61,640 nt of DNA. Origin: TWA4 sp964613155. Lineage in GTDB: Bacteria; Bacillota; Clostridia; Lachnospirales; Lachnospiraceae. Of this stretch, positions 16,766 to 26,104 are shown piece by piece; position 1 is the stretch's first letter; every line of letters begins with the position of its first letter. The notes under the pieces were generated by a model, which did not search any database, was not told the DNA's origin, and worked only from the letters and a program-made list of their open reading frames with translations. The stretch covers positions 1 through 61,640 of the forward strand of contig CAZTHP010000002.1 in assembly GCA_964613155.1 (NCBI GenBank), written 5' to 3'. The translations under genes were made by a program, and so were the position numbers.

Positions 16766-19700
16766 ATGAAAAAGATATTAAAAAAAATAAGTTTAGGAGC
16801 AACTTTGCTTTTTTTGTTTGTTTTTTTGATTCCACAAAATAGCAAAGCGGATGCATTATCGTATAAATCTTTATGGGATGAGGAACAAGGTGCGTATTTG
16901 ATTTCTTCCGTGGAAGAATTAAAAATTTTTCGAAATTCACTGGCAGAACATGATTATGCAGGAGAAAAGATTTTATTAACAAAGGATATTACAATTCAGA
17001 AAAGTGATGATATTGGAACCGTTAAGACTGAGTGGGATGTAAATAGCGGCTCAGTTTTTCAAGGTTATTTTAATGGACAAGGTCATCAGATTTCTGGATT
17101 TTATGATAATAAAGCAGGACTCTTTAATAATATAGGTAAAGATGGAGTCGTTACAAAGTTAATATTAGATGTTGATATCACAGTGGAAACATCTATCTAT
17201 TATGCACCATTAGCCAATGTTGTTTCTGGAAAGATACAGTATTGTGGATTGAAGGGATCGATTCGTACAGTAGAATCGGAAACGGAAAAAGGATTTTCAA
17301 TATCACGTTTCATAGAAAAATTAGATGCTAAAACTTATAATGAAGATAGCGATAATCTGGCATTTCCTCTTATTAGTGATTGTTGTATAACCGTTAACGT
17401 GAATATTCGAAATGTTCCAGCGGGAAGTGCAAATGGAATAGATGGTGTGATTTCATGTGCAGATGTATATAGTGAAAACGTTTATTATATTCAAAATTGT
17501 TATGTAGGAGGGACTTGTCAGCGCAGTACGTCTACGGGAAGCAAGACAGCTTATCGATATGTGGGATCGATAAATGATCCGTATGTTAATACTGCCACAA
17601 TCTTTGACAGTACAGCATTTCTAGGAGAACCTTGGAGATTTAATGCTAAAACAAGGGCAACGATTATTACAGATGAACAGGCAAAAACTAAAACAACGTA
17701 TACAAAAGCCGGTTGGGATTTTGATAAAGTTTGGGATATCGATACCGAAGGATATTATGATAAAATTTATTTAAATGACAATCAAGCGCCTGAAGGCACG
17801 CAGACTTTTATTGATGAAATCGGCCCCTATTATTACGATACGGAACTGAAATTTGTAAATGATGGTTATCCTTATCTGCGTGCAGATGTGTTAGAACCTG
17901 TTCTTGGTAGTATGGAACGGCGCATGGTGACAGTATCTGCAGTTTATCCCGATATGCAGATTGGATATTATACGCCAGCTGTCATTCGACCAGAAGTTAA
18001 GATTACGGGAATCGAAGGCGTTGACGCTGACAGTTTACAGAGTTTTATTGAGGAATATCAATTAGAAGTGATATGTGAGGAAGAAAAACAGTATTTACTT
18101 GAAGATACTGATAGTTCCGTAGGTAGTCTTTCTCACTTGAAAGATGTTGCAGATTTACATTATAAGAAAAATGAAACATATACGTTTGCTATCGATTATG
18201 ACAATTCTACAGTAACTCCGGGTAAATTATCAGCCAAACCTAATCCATATCGCAATCTTTCCAATGAAGCAAAAGCAGAAGCATACCTTGCAATAGGAGA
18301 GCAAAAGGAAATCGCAAATTTAAAGAATAAGCTGAATCGTATTAAAGATGGTACCAGTGTGCCGAAGCAGGTCATTATAGATGCCTTATGCTGGGATGTG
18401 ATCAATATAAGCCGCTATGATAAAAATAGCGAGGATAAGGAGATCCGGGAGCTTTTAGACAGCTGGTTTGCGATGGAACTGGAAGGATTTAAAGAAATGT
18501 ATGCGGAAAACCAGTCCATGACACAGCAGTATACGACGACGTGGCAAAGAGAGTTGATCGCGATTACGGCTGCTGGTTACGATCCGGCTGATATTAAAGC
18601 CTATACAAAAGGCACACATGGCGAAGATGATCCGGGATTCGATCTGGTACAGTCTGTTTTCGATGAAGTCGGAAAAGACGGGGCTCATATGCATGTTCCG
18701 TTCTGGCTGATCGGACTGGATAGTGGTGATTATGCAGCGGATGAAGCAGGTGTGGAAAAACGTGTCGAGATGGTCTATCGTCTGGTAAATAGTGGTGTGT
18801 TTAGTGCTGCTGCTGGTATCGGTATGGATTATATAGGTATGTTTAGTCAGGGACTTACCAAATATATCGATCCTGAAGAAGGCACGATCTATTATGAAGT
18901 TGCGAAACAGGTAAATGAAAAGCTGAAAGCTGAGGGCAAGGAGACGATCGCAGAAAAAGCAGATAAAGAGCGTATTGTTGAAGCTATTAAAAGATTCCAG
19001 TGCCCGTTAGGCGGCTGGATCACCTATGACAACTATAATCCGGCAACGACAGCACAGGCTGTAGTGATGCTTTCCTGTATGGGTGTTGATGCATATGGTG
19101 AGGCTCTGACGACAGAGGCAGGTTACAACATGCTGGACAGCTTTATCCAGAGCGGATGCAACCTGGATGAGGATGGCTTGCCGGTATCGTTAAAGGATAC
19201 TTATGAAATGACTGTGAACGAATCGTTTTACTCGTCTCAGTCGATTTATGCGACTATTTCCTGGTATCGTTTGATAAAGGGTCAGACGGCTCTTTACGAT
19301 TGCACCGATGTGGTGGGTGTTGCACAGGTGGAAGCGATGATCGCAGGACTTCCGAAAGAGATCACACTGGAGCAGGCAGAGGCAGTGGAAGCAGCAAAGG
19401 CAGCTTATGATGCTCTGAGTGATGGACAGAAAGCATATGTGGAGCAGGCAGATGTTCTGGAAGCAGCTGTCAAGGTTGTGGAAGAACTGAAAAAGGCGGC
19501 GGAAGAACTTACGGCATTCCAGACGTTGAAACCGCAGTTAAAGGCAGCTTTGGCAGATTATGATCAGGTGAAGTTGACCTGGACAAAGGAAGCGAATGCA
19601 GAAGGTTATAAGATCTATCGTGCATCCAGTAAAGATGGTCAGTACGAATTGGTCAAGACCATCAAAAAAGCAGCGACTGTGAGCTGGACGGACAGCAAGC

Positions 19701-20188
19701 TGACTACCGGAAAGACCTATTACTATAAGATGTCCGCATACGGTACATTTGATGGAGAAGTGGTTACTAGTGCGTTCAGTAAAGTGGTGAGTGCAAAGCC
19801 TGCTTTAAAAGTTCCGAGTTTGAAGGCGGTTTCAGCAGATTATGATCAGGTGAAACTGACCTGGAAGCAGATCAATGGAACAGAGGGTTATAAGATCTAT
19901 CGTGCATCCAGTAAGAATGGTGCGTATACCGCTGTGAAGACGATCAAGGATGCATCGGTCGTAACCTGGACAGACAGTAAGCTGACTACCGGAAAGACTT
20001 ATTATTATAAGGTTTGCGGTTACAGCCTGGTAAACGGTAAGGTTGTAAAAGGCGGCTGCAGTGCAGTGGTAAGTGCAAAACCTGTGTTAAAGACACCGAG
20101 TTTGAAAGCGGCTTCTGCTGGTTATGATCAGGTGAAACTGACCTGGAAACAGATCAATGGAACAGAGTTTTATAAGATCTATAGTTAA
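16766..20188 (+). CDS. large secreted protein: GLUG-like region, alpha/alpha toroid, FN3 repeats (ends at in-frame stops)
   Basis: The 1140-aa product starts MKKILKKISLGATLLFLFVF, a signal peptide, 7 bases after AGGAG. Residues about 30-200 resemble a GLUG/beta-helix segment (VFQGYFNGQGHQISGFYDNKAG). Residues about 500-860 resemble a prenyltransferase-like alpha/alpha toroid (LGGWITYDNYNPATTAQAVV, SFYSSQSIYATISWYRLI), the fold of the cobalamin-binding alpha domain of intrinsic factor. A helical FIVAR-like spacer (YDALSDGQKAYVEQADVLEA) leads into fibronectin-III repeats (YKIYRASSKNGAYTAVKTIK, TTGKTYYYKV). The frame ends with TAA TAA inside a repeat, though the same frame continues with more FN3 afterwards. 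It may still be secreted in truncated form. Confidence 0.8.
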   Translation: MKKILKKISLGATLLFLFVFLIPQNSKADALSYKSLWDEEQGAYLISSVEELKIFRNSLAEHDYAGEKILLTKDITIQKSDDIGTVKTEWDVNSGSVFQGYFNGQGHQISGFYDNKAGLFNNIGKDGVVTKLILDVDITVETSIYYAPLANVVSGKIQYCGLKGSIRTVESETEKGFSISRFIEKLDAKTYNEDSDNLAFPLISDCCITVNVNIRNVPAGSANGIDGVISCADVYSENVYYIQNCYVGGTCQRSTSTGSKTAYRYVGSINDPYVNTATIFDSTAFLGEPWRFNAKTRATIITDEQAKTKTTYTKAGWDFDKVWDIDTEGYYDKIYLNDNQAPEGTQTFIDEIGPYYYDTELKFVNDGYPYLRADVLEPVLGSMERRMVTVSAVYPDMQIGYYTPAVIRPEVKITGIEGVDADSLQSFIEEYQLEVICEEEKQYLLEDTDSSVGSLSHLKDVADLHYKKNETYTFAIDYDNSTVTPGKLSAKPNPYRNLSNEAKAEAYLAIGEQKEIANLKNKLNRIKDGTSVPKQVIIDALCWDVINISRYDKNSEDKEIRELLDSWFAMELEGFKEMYAENQSMTQQYTTTWQRELIAITAAGYDPADIKAYTKGTHGEDDPGFDLVQSVFDEVGKDGAHMHVPFWLIGLDSGDYAADEAGVEKRVEMVYRLVNSGVFSAAAGIGMDYIGMFSQGLTKYIDPEEGTIYYEVAKQVNEKLKAEGKETIAEKADKERIVEAIKRFQCPLGGWITYDNYNPATTAQAVVMLSCMGVDAYGEALTTEAGYNMLDSFIQSGCNLDEDGLPVSLKDTYEMTVNESFYSSQSIYATISWYRLIKGQTALYDCTDVVGVAQVEAMIAGLPKEITLEQAEAVEAAKAAYDALSDGQKAYVEQADVLEAAVKVVEELKKAAEELTAFQTLKPQLKAALADYDQVKLTWTKEANAEGYKIYRASSKDGQYELVKTIKKAATVSWTDSKLTTGKTYYYKMSAYGTFDGEVVTSAFSKVVSAKPALKVPSLKAVSADYDQVKLTWKQINGTEGYKIYRASSKNGAYTAVKTIKDASVVTWTDSKLTTGKTYYYKVCGYSLVNGKVVKGGCSAVVSAKPVLKTPSLKAASAGYDQVKLTWKQINGTEFYKIYS

Positions 20189-20656
20189 TAAATCAATGAT
20201 GTCAAGTATACTTCTGTTAAGAATATCAAGGATTCATAGGTCTTGAACTGGACGAATGAAAAGCTGACCACTGGAAAGACCTATTATTATAAGGTTTGCG
20301 GTTACAGCCTGGTAAACGGCAAGGTTGTAAAAGGTGGCTGCAGTGCAGTGGTGAGTGCGAAACCGGCACTGTCGAAAGTCTCCCTGTCTTCAGTACAGAA
20401 CCGTGAAGGAAAGAAAGTGGAACTGAACTGGAAGAAAGTAGAGGGTGCAAGTGGTTATGTGATCTATCGTGCGACCAGCAAGAATGGAACGTATGAGAAG
20501 GTGAAGACCGTATCCAGCAAGAACCTGAAGTGGACAGACAGCAGCTTGAAGAATGGAAAGACCTACTATTATAAGGTTCGTGCTTACAGAACAGTGAGCG
20601 GTTCGAATGTTTATGGTTCTTATTCAGCTGTGAAGCAGGTTACGATCAAAAAGTAA
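20189..20656 (+). pseudogene. untranslated 3' continuation of the toroid/FN3 gene
   Basis: The reading frame of 16766-20188 continues here without a shift, interrupted only by TAA TAA at 20186-20191 and TAG at 20237-20239. After these, it encodes the end of one FN3 repeat (TTGKTYYYKVCGYSLVNGKV) and a further complete one (GYVIYRATSKNGTYEKVKTV) up to TAA at 20654. The roughly 60 bases between the first and last stops are strongly diverged from the neighbouring repeats, while both sides are nearly identical to them. An isolated start at 20243 has no ribosome-binding site. Confidence 0.7.
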
Positions 20657-20736
20657 GGGATGATCCTGCAGAATGGATTTTCTGTCAGGATGATTACGGA
20701 TAGATAGCAATTGATGATATTTGAGAGGATATCCCA

Positions 20737-20790
20737 CAGAACAGCATGGGGCTGGTTGACAGCTCCGTGGCTGTTCTATTGCTGTTTTTA
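20737..20790 (+). terminator. intrinsic terminator
   Basis: ACAGCATGGGGCTG and CAGCTCCGTGGCTGT pair around a short loop, with TTCTATTGCTGTTTTT after it. It sits between the FN3 gene and the 819-residue anchored protein. Confidence 0.65.
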
Positions 20791-20816
20791 TAGAGTTTTA
20801 CAAATGGGAGGATATT

Positions 20817-23276
20817 GTGGTGAAAACAAGGTATTTAATTGTGGTTCTGGTTCTGCTGCTGTTATTTCCGGGGAGTATGGCAGCAGCTGCTGGAGAGTCT
20901 GCTTCTGTGGATATGGAGGATATGGTCTCCTGGATTCATGCGGCGGCAGAACAGTCGGAGATTAATTGTAATAGCGAGGTGATACAAAAATTCATTCAGG
21001 CATCGAATTGGTATGATTCACTGGATGCGAAGCAGCAGGCAGAGATTTTGCCGGAGACGAAAGCGGAACTGGAACTGGTGCGAAGTCGGATTCAGGAGAC
21101 GATTGCAGTTTGTGATGGTGTGACAGCGGGCAGTAAGACCTGGTATATCCAGACCTGTGTATCGGATCTGGAGTCGACAGCGGAGCTGCTGGAACAGATT
21201 CGGGCGGTTTATCCGGGAAGTGCGCCTGAGATTTTGTATCAGAAGGCAATTCACTATGTGGATATCCGTACGGGAGAGACATGTTATCATCCGGGGATGA
21301 TCGAGTTGTCATTTCCGGTGCCGGAGGGTTATGATAGTCTGGGAAATCCGAAGCTTTTTACCTGGATGGATGGGGAATTACTGGAATTGTCGGCAAAACG
21401 GAATGCGGATGGATATTTTGTGATTCCGAGAGCGCGTTCTTTGTCAAATGTGATTGTGGCAGATCTGCCGATTTCGCTGACGGAGATTCGGATGGATGAG
21501 ACGTTGGGGATTAATCTGGGACAGAGTTATACGATTTCGCTGACAGTATTGCCTGAGCAGATTACGCAGCCTTATGAGATTGTTTGGAGCAGCAGTAATC
21601 AGAAGGTGGTTTCAGTCGATCAGAAGGGGACTGTGAAAGGTCTGAAAGAAGGAAAAGCGACGATTACGGCTTCCGTAAAGGGGCAAAAGGGAATAAGTGC
21701 AAGCTGTACGGTGACGGTAGTACAAGGAGCACATGCGCTTTCACCTTCTTTGCAGCAGGTGATGAAGGAGACGAAGGCTTATATGCTGTCTCTGGATACG
21801 AATCCAACGGTTGGAAGTGAATGGTTTGTATTAGGACTTGCCAGAAGCGGCATGGACTTGGACGATGAATATTTTAAGACATATTATAATCATTTTGCCA
21901 ATTATTTGGCAGAAAAGAAGGGGATTTTGACGAATACCGTAAAGTATACGGAGTATTCGCGGGCAGTTCTTGTTATGACTGCGATCGGAAAGGATGCGCG
22001 TAATATCGCAGGCTATAATTTGCTGAAACCGCTGGCGGATTTTGAAACGGTGACGGCGCAGGGCATCAATGGTCCGATCTGGGCTCTTTTGGCTTTGAAT
22101 TCTAATCCGGTTTATTCGATTCCAAAGGTATCAGGAGTTCCGGTGCAGACGACAGAAAAGCGTCTGGTGGATTATATTGTAGAAAATGAGTGTAAAAATG
22201 GGGGCTGGAATTTGCTGGGTGATACCGGTGATTCGGATTTGACGGGAATGGCTTTGCAGGCATTAGCACCGTATTATCAGAAAGCGGGATATGAACATGT
22301 TACAGCAGCCGTTGACCGGGCATTGGATTTGTTGAGTCGTACACAGAATACGACTGGTGGCTATTCAACTATGGGTGTGGAAACTTCAGAATCCTGTGTA
22401 CAGGTTATTACCGGGTTATGCGCACTGGGAATTGATCCGGCAAAGGATGTTCGTTTTATCAAAGGCGGAAACTGGACCGTAGAAAATTTATTTTCTTATC
22501 ATATTTCCAAGAGTGGTTTTATGCACGTGAAAGCAGGCGCGGCGAATAATGGAGGCGGTGCTGCGGGAACGGTTAATGGGATGGCAACGGAACAGGCGTA
22601 TTATGGGATGACGGCGTATTATCGTTTGCTGAACGATCAGACGAGCTTATACGATATGTCTGATATTTCGCTGGAAAAAGGGCAGCAAGGTGATGGAAAT
22701 GGAACTGGTCTGGAGCAGGGTGATACGGGCACAGGACAGAAACCAGGTCAAGGTAATACGAATGCTGGACAGAAACCGGGTCAGGGTTCTGGAGGAACTA
22801 CAAAGCCGGGTCAGGGCTCTGCGCAAGTAACAAAACCGGGAAATAGCCAAAATAATCTGAATGGTCAAAGTGGTCAGAATGGTCAGAATTCCTTTAAGGG
22901 ACAAGGCGGAACTGGTTCTGGAAAGGGACCGGTGCAGACCGCTGCGCAGAAGAAAAAAGCAGCACAGGATGCAAAGAAGAAAGAAAACTCTAAAAAGAAG
23001 ACAGGATGGGATTTTACGGCGGAACTGTATCAGGAAGGAACTGGATGGGATTTTATGCCGCAGTCTTACGATGAGGAGTTGGAAGTGGAAAGCGCAGAAG
23101 CTGCTTTAGCGGATGCGAATGTGAGACGACTGGATTTGACGAAATCGCCGGATCGGGAGATCGCAATGGGAATCGCTGCCGCAGCTGTGATCGCAATTGG
23201 TGGAAGTGTTGTGCTTTGGAGAAAGCGCAAGAAGAACAAGGGGTTCGTCGAAAGTCAGAAGGCGGAGCAGGAGTGA
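20817..23276 (+). CDS. membrane-anchored surface protein: Big2 domain plus alpha/alpha toroid
   Basis: The 819-aa protein has a signal peptide (YLIVVLVLLLLFPGSMAAAA), an uncharacterised region to residue 220, a bacterial Ig-like (Big_2) domain at about 222-300 (VWSSSNQKVVSVDQKGTVKG), and a prenyltransferase-like toroid at about 305-620 (GINGPIWALLALNS, NGGWNLLGDTGDSDLTGMAL, TGGYSTMG). A Gly/Gln/Pro linker (about 625-715) then spans the wall and a C-terminal helix (GIAAAAVIAIGGSVVLW) with RKRKKNK anchors it; no LPXTG is seen. It starts at GTG after GGGAGG; a second GTG follows at once. The toroid matches the alpha domain fold of intrinsic factor, so it could hold a corrinoid between wall and membrane. 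Confidence 0.8.
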   Translation: MVKTRYLIVVLVLLLLFPGSMAAAAGESASVDMEDMVSWIHAAAEQSEINCNSEVIQKFIQASNWYDSLDAKQQAEILPETKAELELVRSRIQETIAVCDGVTAGSKTWYIQTCVSDLESTAELLEQIRAVYPGSAPEILYQKAIHYVDIRTGETCYHPGMIELSFPVPEGYDSLGNPKLFTWMDGELLELSAKRNADGYFVIPRARSLSNVIVADLPISLTEIRMDETLGINLGQSYTISLTVLPEQITQPYEIVWSSSNQKVVSVDQKGTVKGLKEGKATITASVKGQKGISASCTVTVVQGAHALSPSLQQVMKETKAYMLSLDTNPTVGSEWFVLGLARSGMDLDDEYFKTYYNHFANYLAEKKGILTNTVKYTEYSRAVLVMTAIGKDARNIAGYNLLKPLADFETVTAQGINGPIWALLALNSNPVYSIPKVSGVPVQTTEKRLVDYIVENECKNGGWNLLGDTGDSDLTGMALQALAPYYQKAGYEHVTAAVDRALDLLSRTQNTTGGYSTMGVETSESCVQVITGLCALGIDPAKDVRFIKGGNWTVENLFSYHISKSGFMHVKAGAANNGGGAAGTVNGMATEQAYYGMTAYYRLLNDQTSLYDMSDISLEKGQQGDGNGTGLEQGDTGTGQKPGQGNTNAGQKPGQGSGGTTKPGQGSAQVTKPGNSQNNLNGQSGQNGQNSFKGQGGTGSGKGPVQTAAQKKKAAQDAKKKENSKKKTGWDFTAELYQEGTGWDFMPQSYDEELEVESAEAALADANVRRLDLTKSPDREIAMGIAAAAVIAIGGSVVLWRKRKKNKGFVESQKAEQE

Positions 23277-23505
23277 AAGCCGGAAAGTAAAGCGAAAGTG
23301 GAAGCTGGAAGGTGAAGCGAAAGTGGAAGCTGGAAGGTGAAGCAGGAGTGGAAACTGGAAAGTGAAGCGAAAGTGGAAGCTGGAAGGTGAAGCAAAGTGG
23401 AGACTGGAAAGTGAAGCAAAAGTGGAAGCTGAAAGGTGAAGCAGGAGTGGAGACTGGAAAGTGAAGCAAAGTAGAAGCTGGAAGGTGAAGCAGGAGTGGT
23501 TACTT
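23265..23505. repeat. 25-bp tandem repeat, about nine copies
   Basis: The unit GTGGAAGCTGGAAGGTGAAGC recurs with a 24-25-base step. A related copy (GCGGAGCAGGAGTGAAAGCC) includes the last codons and stop of the upstream gene, so the array seems to have grown from the gene's 3' end. Confidence 0.85.
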
Positions 23506-23528
23506 TAGTAAGAAAGGATGGAAAAAAC

Positions 23529-24767
23529 ATGAGAAAAATTCGTAAGTACGTGGTTTTTCTGGTTTCTTTGATCTTGATGCTGAATTTATTGAGTGGGTGT
23601 CAGGCAGGAGCTGGAGATGGTTCTGGAACAGAAAGTGAAGGTGATGCAGGGAAAAATCAGGCTGCTGTTTTGTTGGAGGAGCAGAATGAAATTCCGGAAG
23701 ATGGTGTGATTACGCAGGAACAATTAAAGAGTATTGCTGGAACAGATGCGGTTTATTATTTTAATGGGAAAACTGAAAATGGTATTGCGTATCAGTGGAT
23801 TTACAAAGGGGAACAGATTCAGAATCCGGTTGAACAGAATTTGAAGGTGGCATGTGATGCGGAGAATCTGGAGGAAGTGAAAGCACTTGCGAATCAGGCA
23901 CCGTATGCGTTGAAGGTGACTTTGCAGCAGATGCAGATGGCGGCTCCGGCGAAGCTGGTTTTGACTTTGCAGGAAGAATGGAAGGCTGATCGGGTTCTGT
24001 ATTGTATTTATGAAAATGGCAAGTTGTATCAGTTGAGTGAAGCTTCGATTGAAACGGTAGACGGTGTTTCACAGATTTCGTTCCAGGTAACCAGAGCAGG
24101 CGGCGATTATTATTTGCTGGGCGGTTTGGTAAATGGTCAGCCGGAGGAATCATCGGCAGCTGATGAGGAAGAATCAAAGGATGGAACCGGGGAAGGTTCT
24201 GCATCGGATGTGAAGGAAAGTCAGGCACAGAATTCTTCTCAGTCCGATCAGAAGAATCCTGCGTCCAATACGGATGGTAAGAAGGAAACAAAGGGTGAGA
24301 CAAAGAAGGATGATTCTGCGAAACAGACGACCGCGGCAGAGGCAGAAAAGCCGAAAACGTTGACTTGTACCCTGACGATTGATTGTAAGACGATTTTGGA
24401 TAATTGGGATGATCTGAAACGTTCAAAGCAGGATTATGTTCCGGCAAATGGTATGATTTTAGAGTCCTGTACGGTGGAATTTATCGAAGGGGAAACGGTT
24501 TTCGATGTTTTGAAACGGGAACTGGGTGAACGTGGAATCCATATGGAATCTGAGTGGACGCCGATGTACAACAGTTATTATGTGTCGGGTATTCATCAGC
24601 TGTATGAATTTGACTGCGGACAGAATTCGGGCTGGATGTATAGTGTAAATGGCTGGTATCCCAACTATGGATGTTCCAGTTACACGCTGGAAGATGGCGA
24701 TGTGATCGAATGGCGTTATACTTGTGACCTTGGTTCTGATGTGGGAAATGTTTATATGGGCGATTAA
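23529..24767 (+). CDS. lipoprotein with a transcobalamin-like (DUF4430) domain
   Basis: A 412-aa lipoprotein: the signal sequence ends in the lipobox LLSGC with Cys at residue 24. Residues about 30-230 form a domain I do not recognise. A Ser/Lys/Glu-rich linker (about 235-285) follows. Residues about 290-412 are a clear DUF4430/transcobalamin-like C-terminal domain: GETVFDVLKRELGERGI, YYVSGIHQLYEFDCG, NSGWMYSVNGWYPNYGCSSY and GDVIEWRYTCDLG. In human intrinsic factor and transcobalamin the related domain covers bound cobalamin. AAAGGA before the ATG at 23529 sets the start. Only 10 bases separate it from the ECF T-component gene, so it is the likely docking lipoprotein of that transporter. Confidence 0.85.
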   Translation: MRKIRKYVVFLVSLILMLNLLSGCQAGAGDGSGTESEGDAGKNQAAVLLEEQNEIPEDGVITQEQLKSIAGTDAVYYFNGKTENGIAYQWIYKGEQIQNPVEQNLKVACDAENLEEVKALANQAPYALKVTLQQMQMAAPAKLVLTLQEEWKADRVLYCIYENGKLYQLSEASIETVDGVSQISFQVTRAGGDYYLLGGLVNGQPEESSAADEEESKDGTGEGSASDVKESQAQNSSQSDQKNPASNTDGKKETKGETKKDDSAKQTTAAEAEKPKTLTCTLTIDCKTILDNWDDLKRSKQDYVPANGMILESCTVEFIEGETVFDVLKRELGERGIHMESEWTPMYNSYYVSGIHQLYEFDCGQNSGWMYSVNGWYPNYGCSSYTLEDGDVIEWRYTCDLGSDVGNVYMGD

Positions 24768-24777
24768 TGGGTGATAA

Positions 24778-25764
24778 ATGATGAGAGATGATGCGTTTTC
24801 GAGATGTCACCCGGTAATTAACTTCTTCTATTTTGCGGTAGTTATGCTGTTTACGATGTTTACCCAGCATCCGCTGTTTTTGGCGGTATCGTTTCTGGCT
24901 GCCAGTGTGTACAGCATGTGGCTGGTAGGGGTGGGGAAAGTGCTGAAAATGAACTTTTTGTTTACCCTGCCGGCGCTGATCGTGATTGCTTTGATCAATC
25001 CGATGTTTAATCATTATGGAGAAACGCCGTTGTATTATATTGAAAGCAGCGGGAACTGGATTACGTTGGAATCGATGGTTTACGGGGTAGTATTGGGATG
25101 TGTAATGTTTATCGTAATCGAATGGTTTACTTGCTATAACCATATCATGACCAGTGACAAATTTATTTATCTGTTTGGTCGGGTGATACCGGCGATGTCG
25201 TTGATCCTTTCGATGGCGCTGCGGTTCGTTCCGCGTTTCACGGCAGAGACAAAGGTGATTCGAAACGGGCAGAAATGCGTGGGGATGGATATCCGAAATG
25301 GGAAATTTGTCAAGAAAATACGCTATGGTTTGAATTTACTTTCTATTTTAGTGACTTGGGCACTGGAAAATGCGATTGAAACGGCGGATTCGATGAAAAG
25401 CCGCGGATATGGACTCTCTGGAAGAACGGCATTTTCCAATTATCGTTTTGACCGGAGAGACCGAGTTCTTGGAGTTTTGCTGGTTGTGTTGGCTGCAATC
25501 GTTTCCTTTGGCTGTTACCGCGGAGCGGCATTTGCTGAGTATAATCCGAAGATTCTGTTGGCGGGATTTATCGTGCGGGGACATGCCGCGCCCGTCCAGT
25601 GCAGCCCTTACCTAGCAGCTGCTACATATCTTTCCTTTGCCGTTTTTTGTTTCGTTCCGTTTCTTCTGGGTATCGCAGAGGAATTGGAGATGAAAAAGAG
25701 TCGTCTGCATATTGGAAATAGTATGGAGATTACGTATCGGCAGATTTATGAAGAATTTCGCTAG
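24778..25764 (+). CDS. ECF transporter T component (EcfT-like permease)
   Basis: This 328-aa membrane protein resembles EcfT/CbiQ, the transmembrane scaffold that couples the ATPases to the substrate-binding S component. It has about six to eight hydrophobic helices and the cytoplasmic coupling motif region SMKSRGYGLSGRTAF with the expected Arg-Gly, preceded by LRFVPRF. GTGATAA ends 2 bases before the ATG. It lies between the DUF4430 lipoprotein and the ATPase gene; the 340 bases before the ATPase gene are a tandem repeat. Being dedicated rather than shared, it suggests a group I ECF transporter. Confidence 0.88.
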   Translation: MMRDDAFSRCHPVINFFYFAVVMLFTMFTQHPLFLAVSFLAASVYSMWLVGVGKVLKMNFLFTLPALIVIALINPMFNHYGETPLYYIESSGNWITLESMVYGVVLGCVMFIVIEWFTCYNHIMTSDKFIYLFGRVIPAMSLILSMALRFVPRFTAETKVIRNGQKCVGMDIRNGKFVKKIRYGLNLLSILVTWALENAIETADSMKSRGYGLSGRTAFSNYRFDRRDRVLGVLLVVLAAIVSFGCYRGAAFAEYNPKILLAGFIVRGHAAPVQCSPYLAAATYLSFAVFCFVPFLLGIAEELEMKKSRLHIGNSMEITYRQIYEEFR

Positions 25765-26060
25765 AGGAAGGTGGAAAGAATTGTGCAGAGGTTGAGTGGG
25801 AGCAGGAGCTTGTGAAAAGGCTGAGTGGGAGTAGGTGTCTGTGGTACAGCTGGGTAGGAGCAGGAGCTTGTGAAAAGGCTGGGCAGGAGCAGGTGTCTGT
25901 GGTACAGCTGAGCAGGAGCAGGAGCTTGTGTAGAGGCTGAGCAGGAGCAGATGTCTGTGCAGAGGCTGGTAGGAGCAGGAGCTTGTGAAAAGGCTGAGCT
26001 GGTGTAGGTGTCTGTAGTACAGCTGAGCTGGGTTAGGTGAGTGCCTGGGTTCCGCTGCTT
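25765..26060. repeat. 30-bp tandem repeat in a 60-bp higher-order pattern
   Basis: Two alternating 30-base units are seen: GAGCAGGAGCTTGTGAAAAG plus GCTGAGTGG, and GTAGGTGTCTGTGGTACAGC plus TGGGTAG. They repeat about nine times in total between the T and ATPase genes of the transporter. No coding sense and no spacers. Confidence 0.85.
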
Positions 26061-26104
26061 GGGCGTAGGATTAGGAGGTCGACAGATATGGGAGAGTTTA
26101 CGAA

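Noticed and set aside
20243..20656. Independent small FN3 protein
   Set aside because: Same frame as the 16766 gene, no ribosome-binding site at the apparent start, and it begins in the middle of an FN3 repeat; treated as the stranded 3' end.
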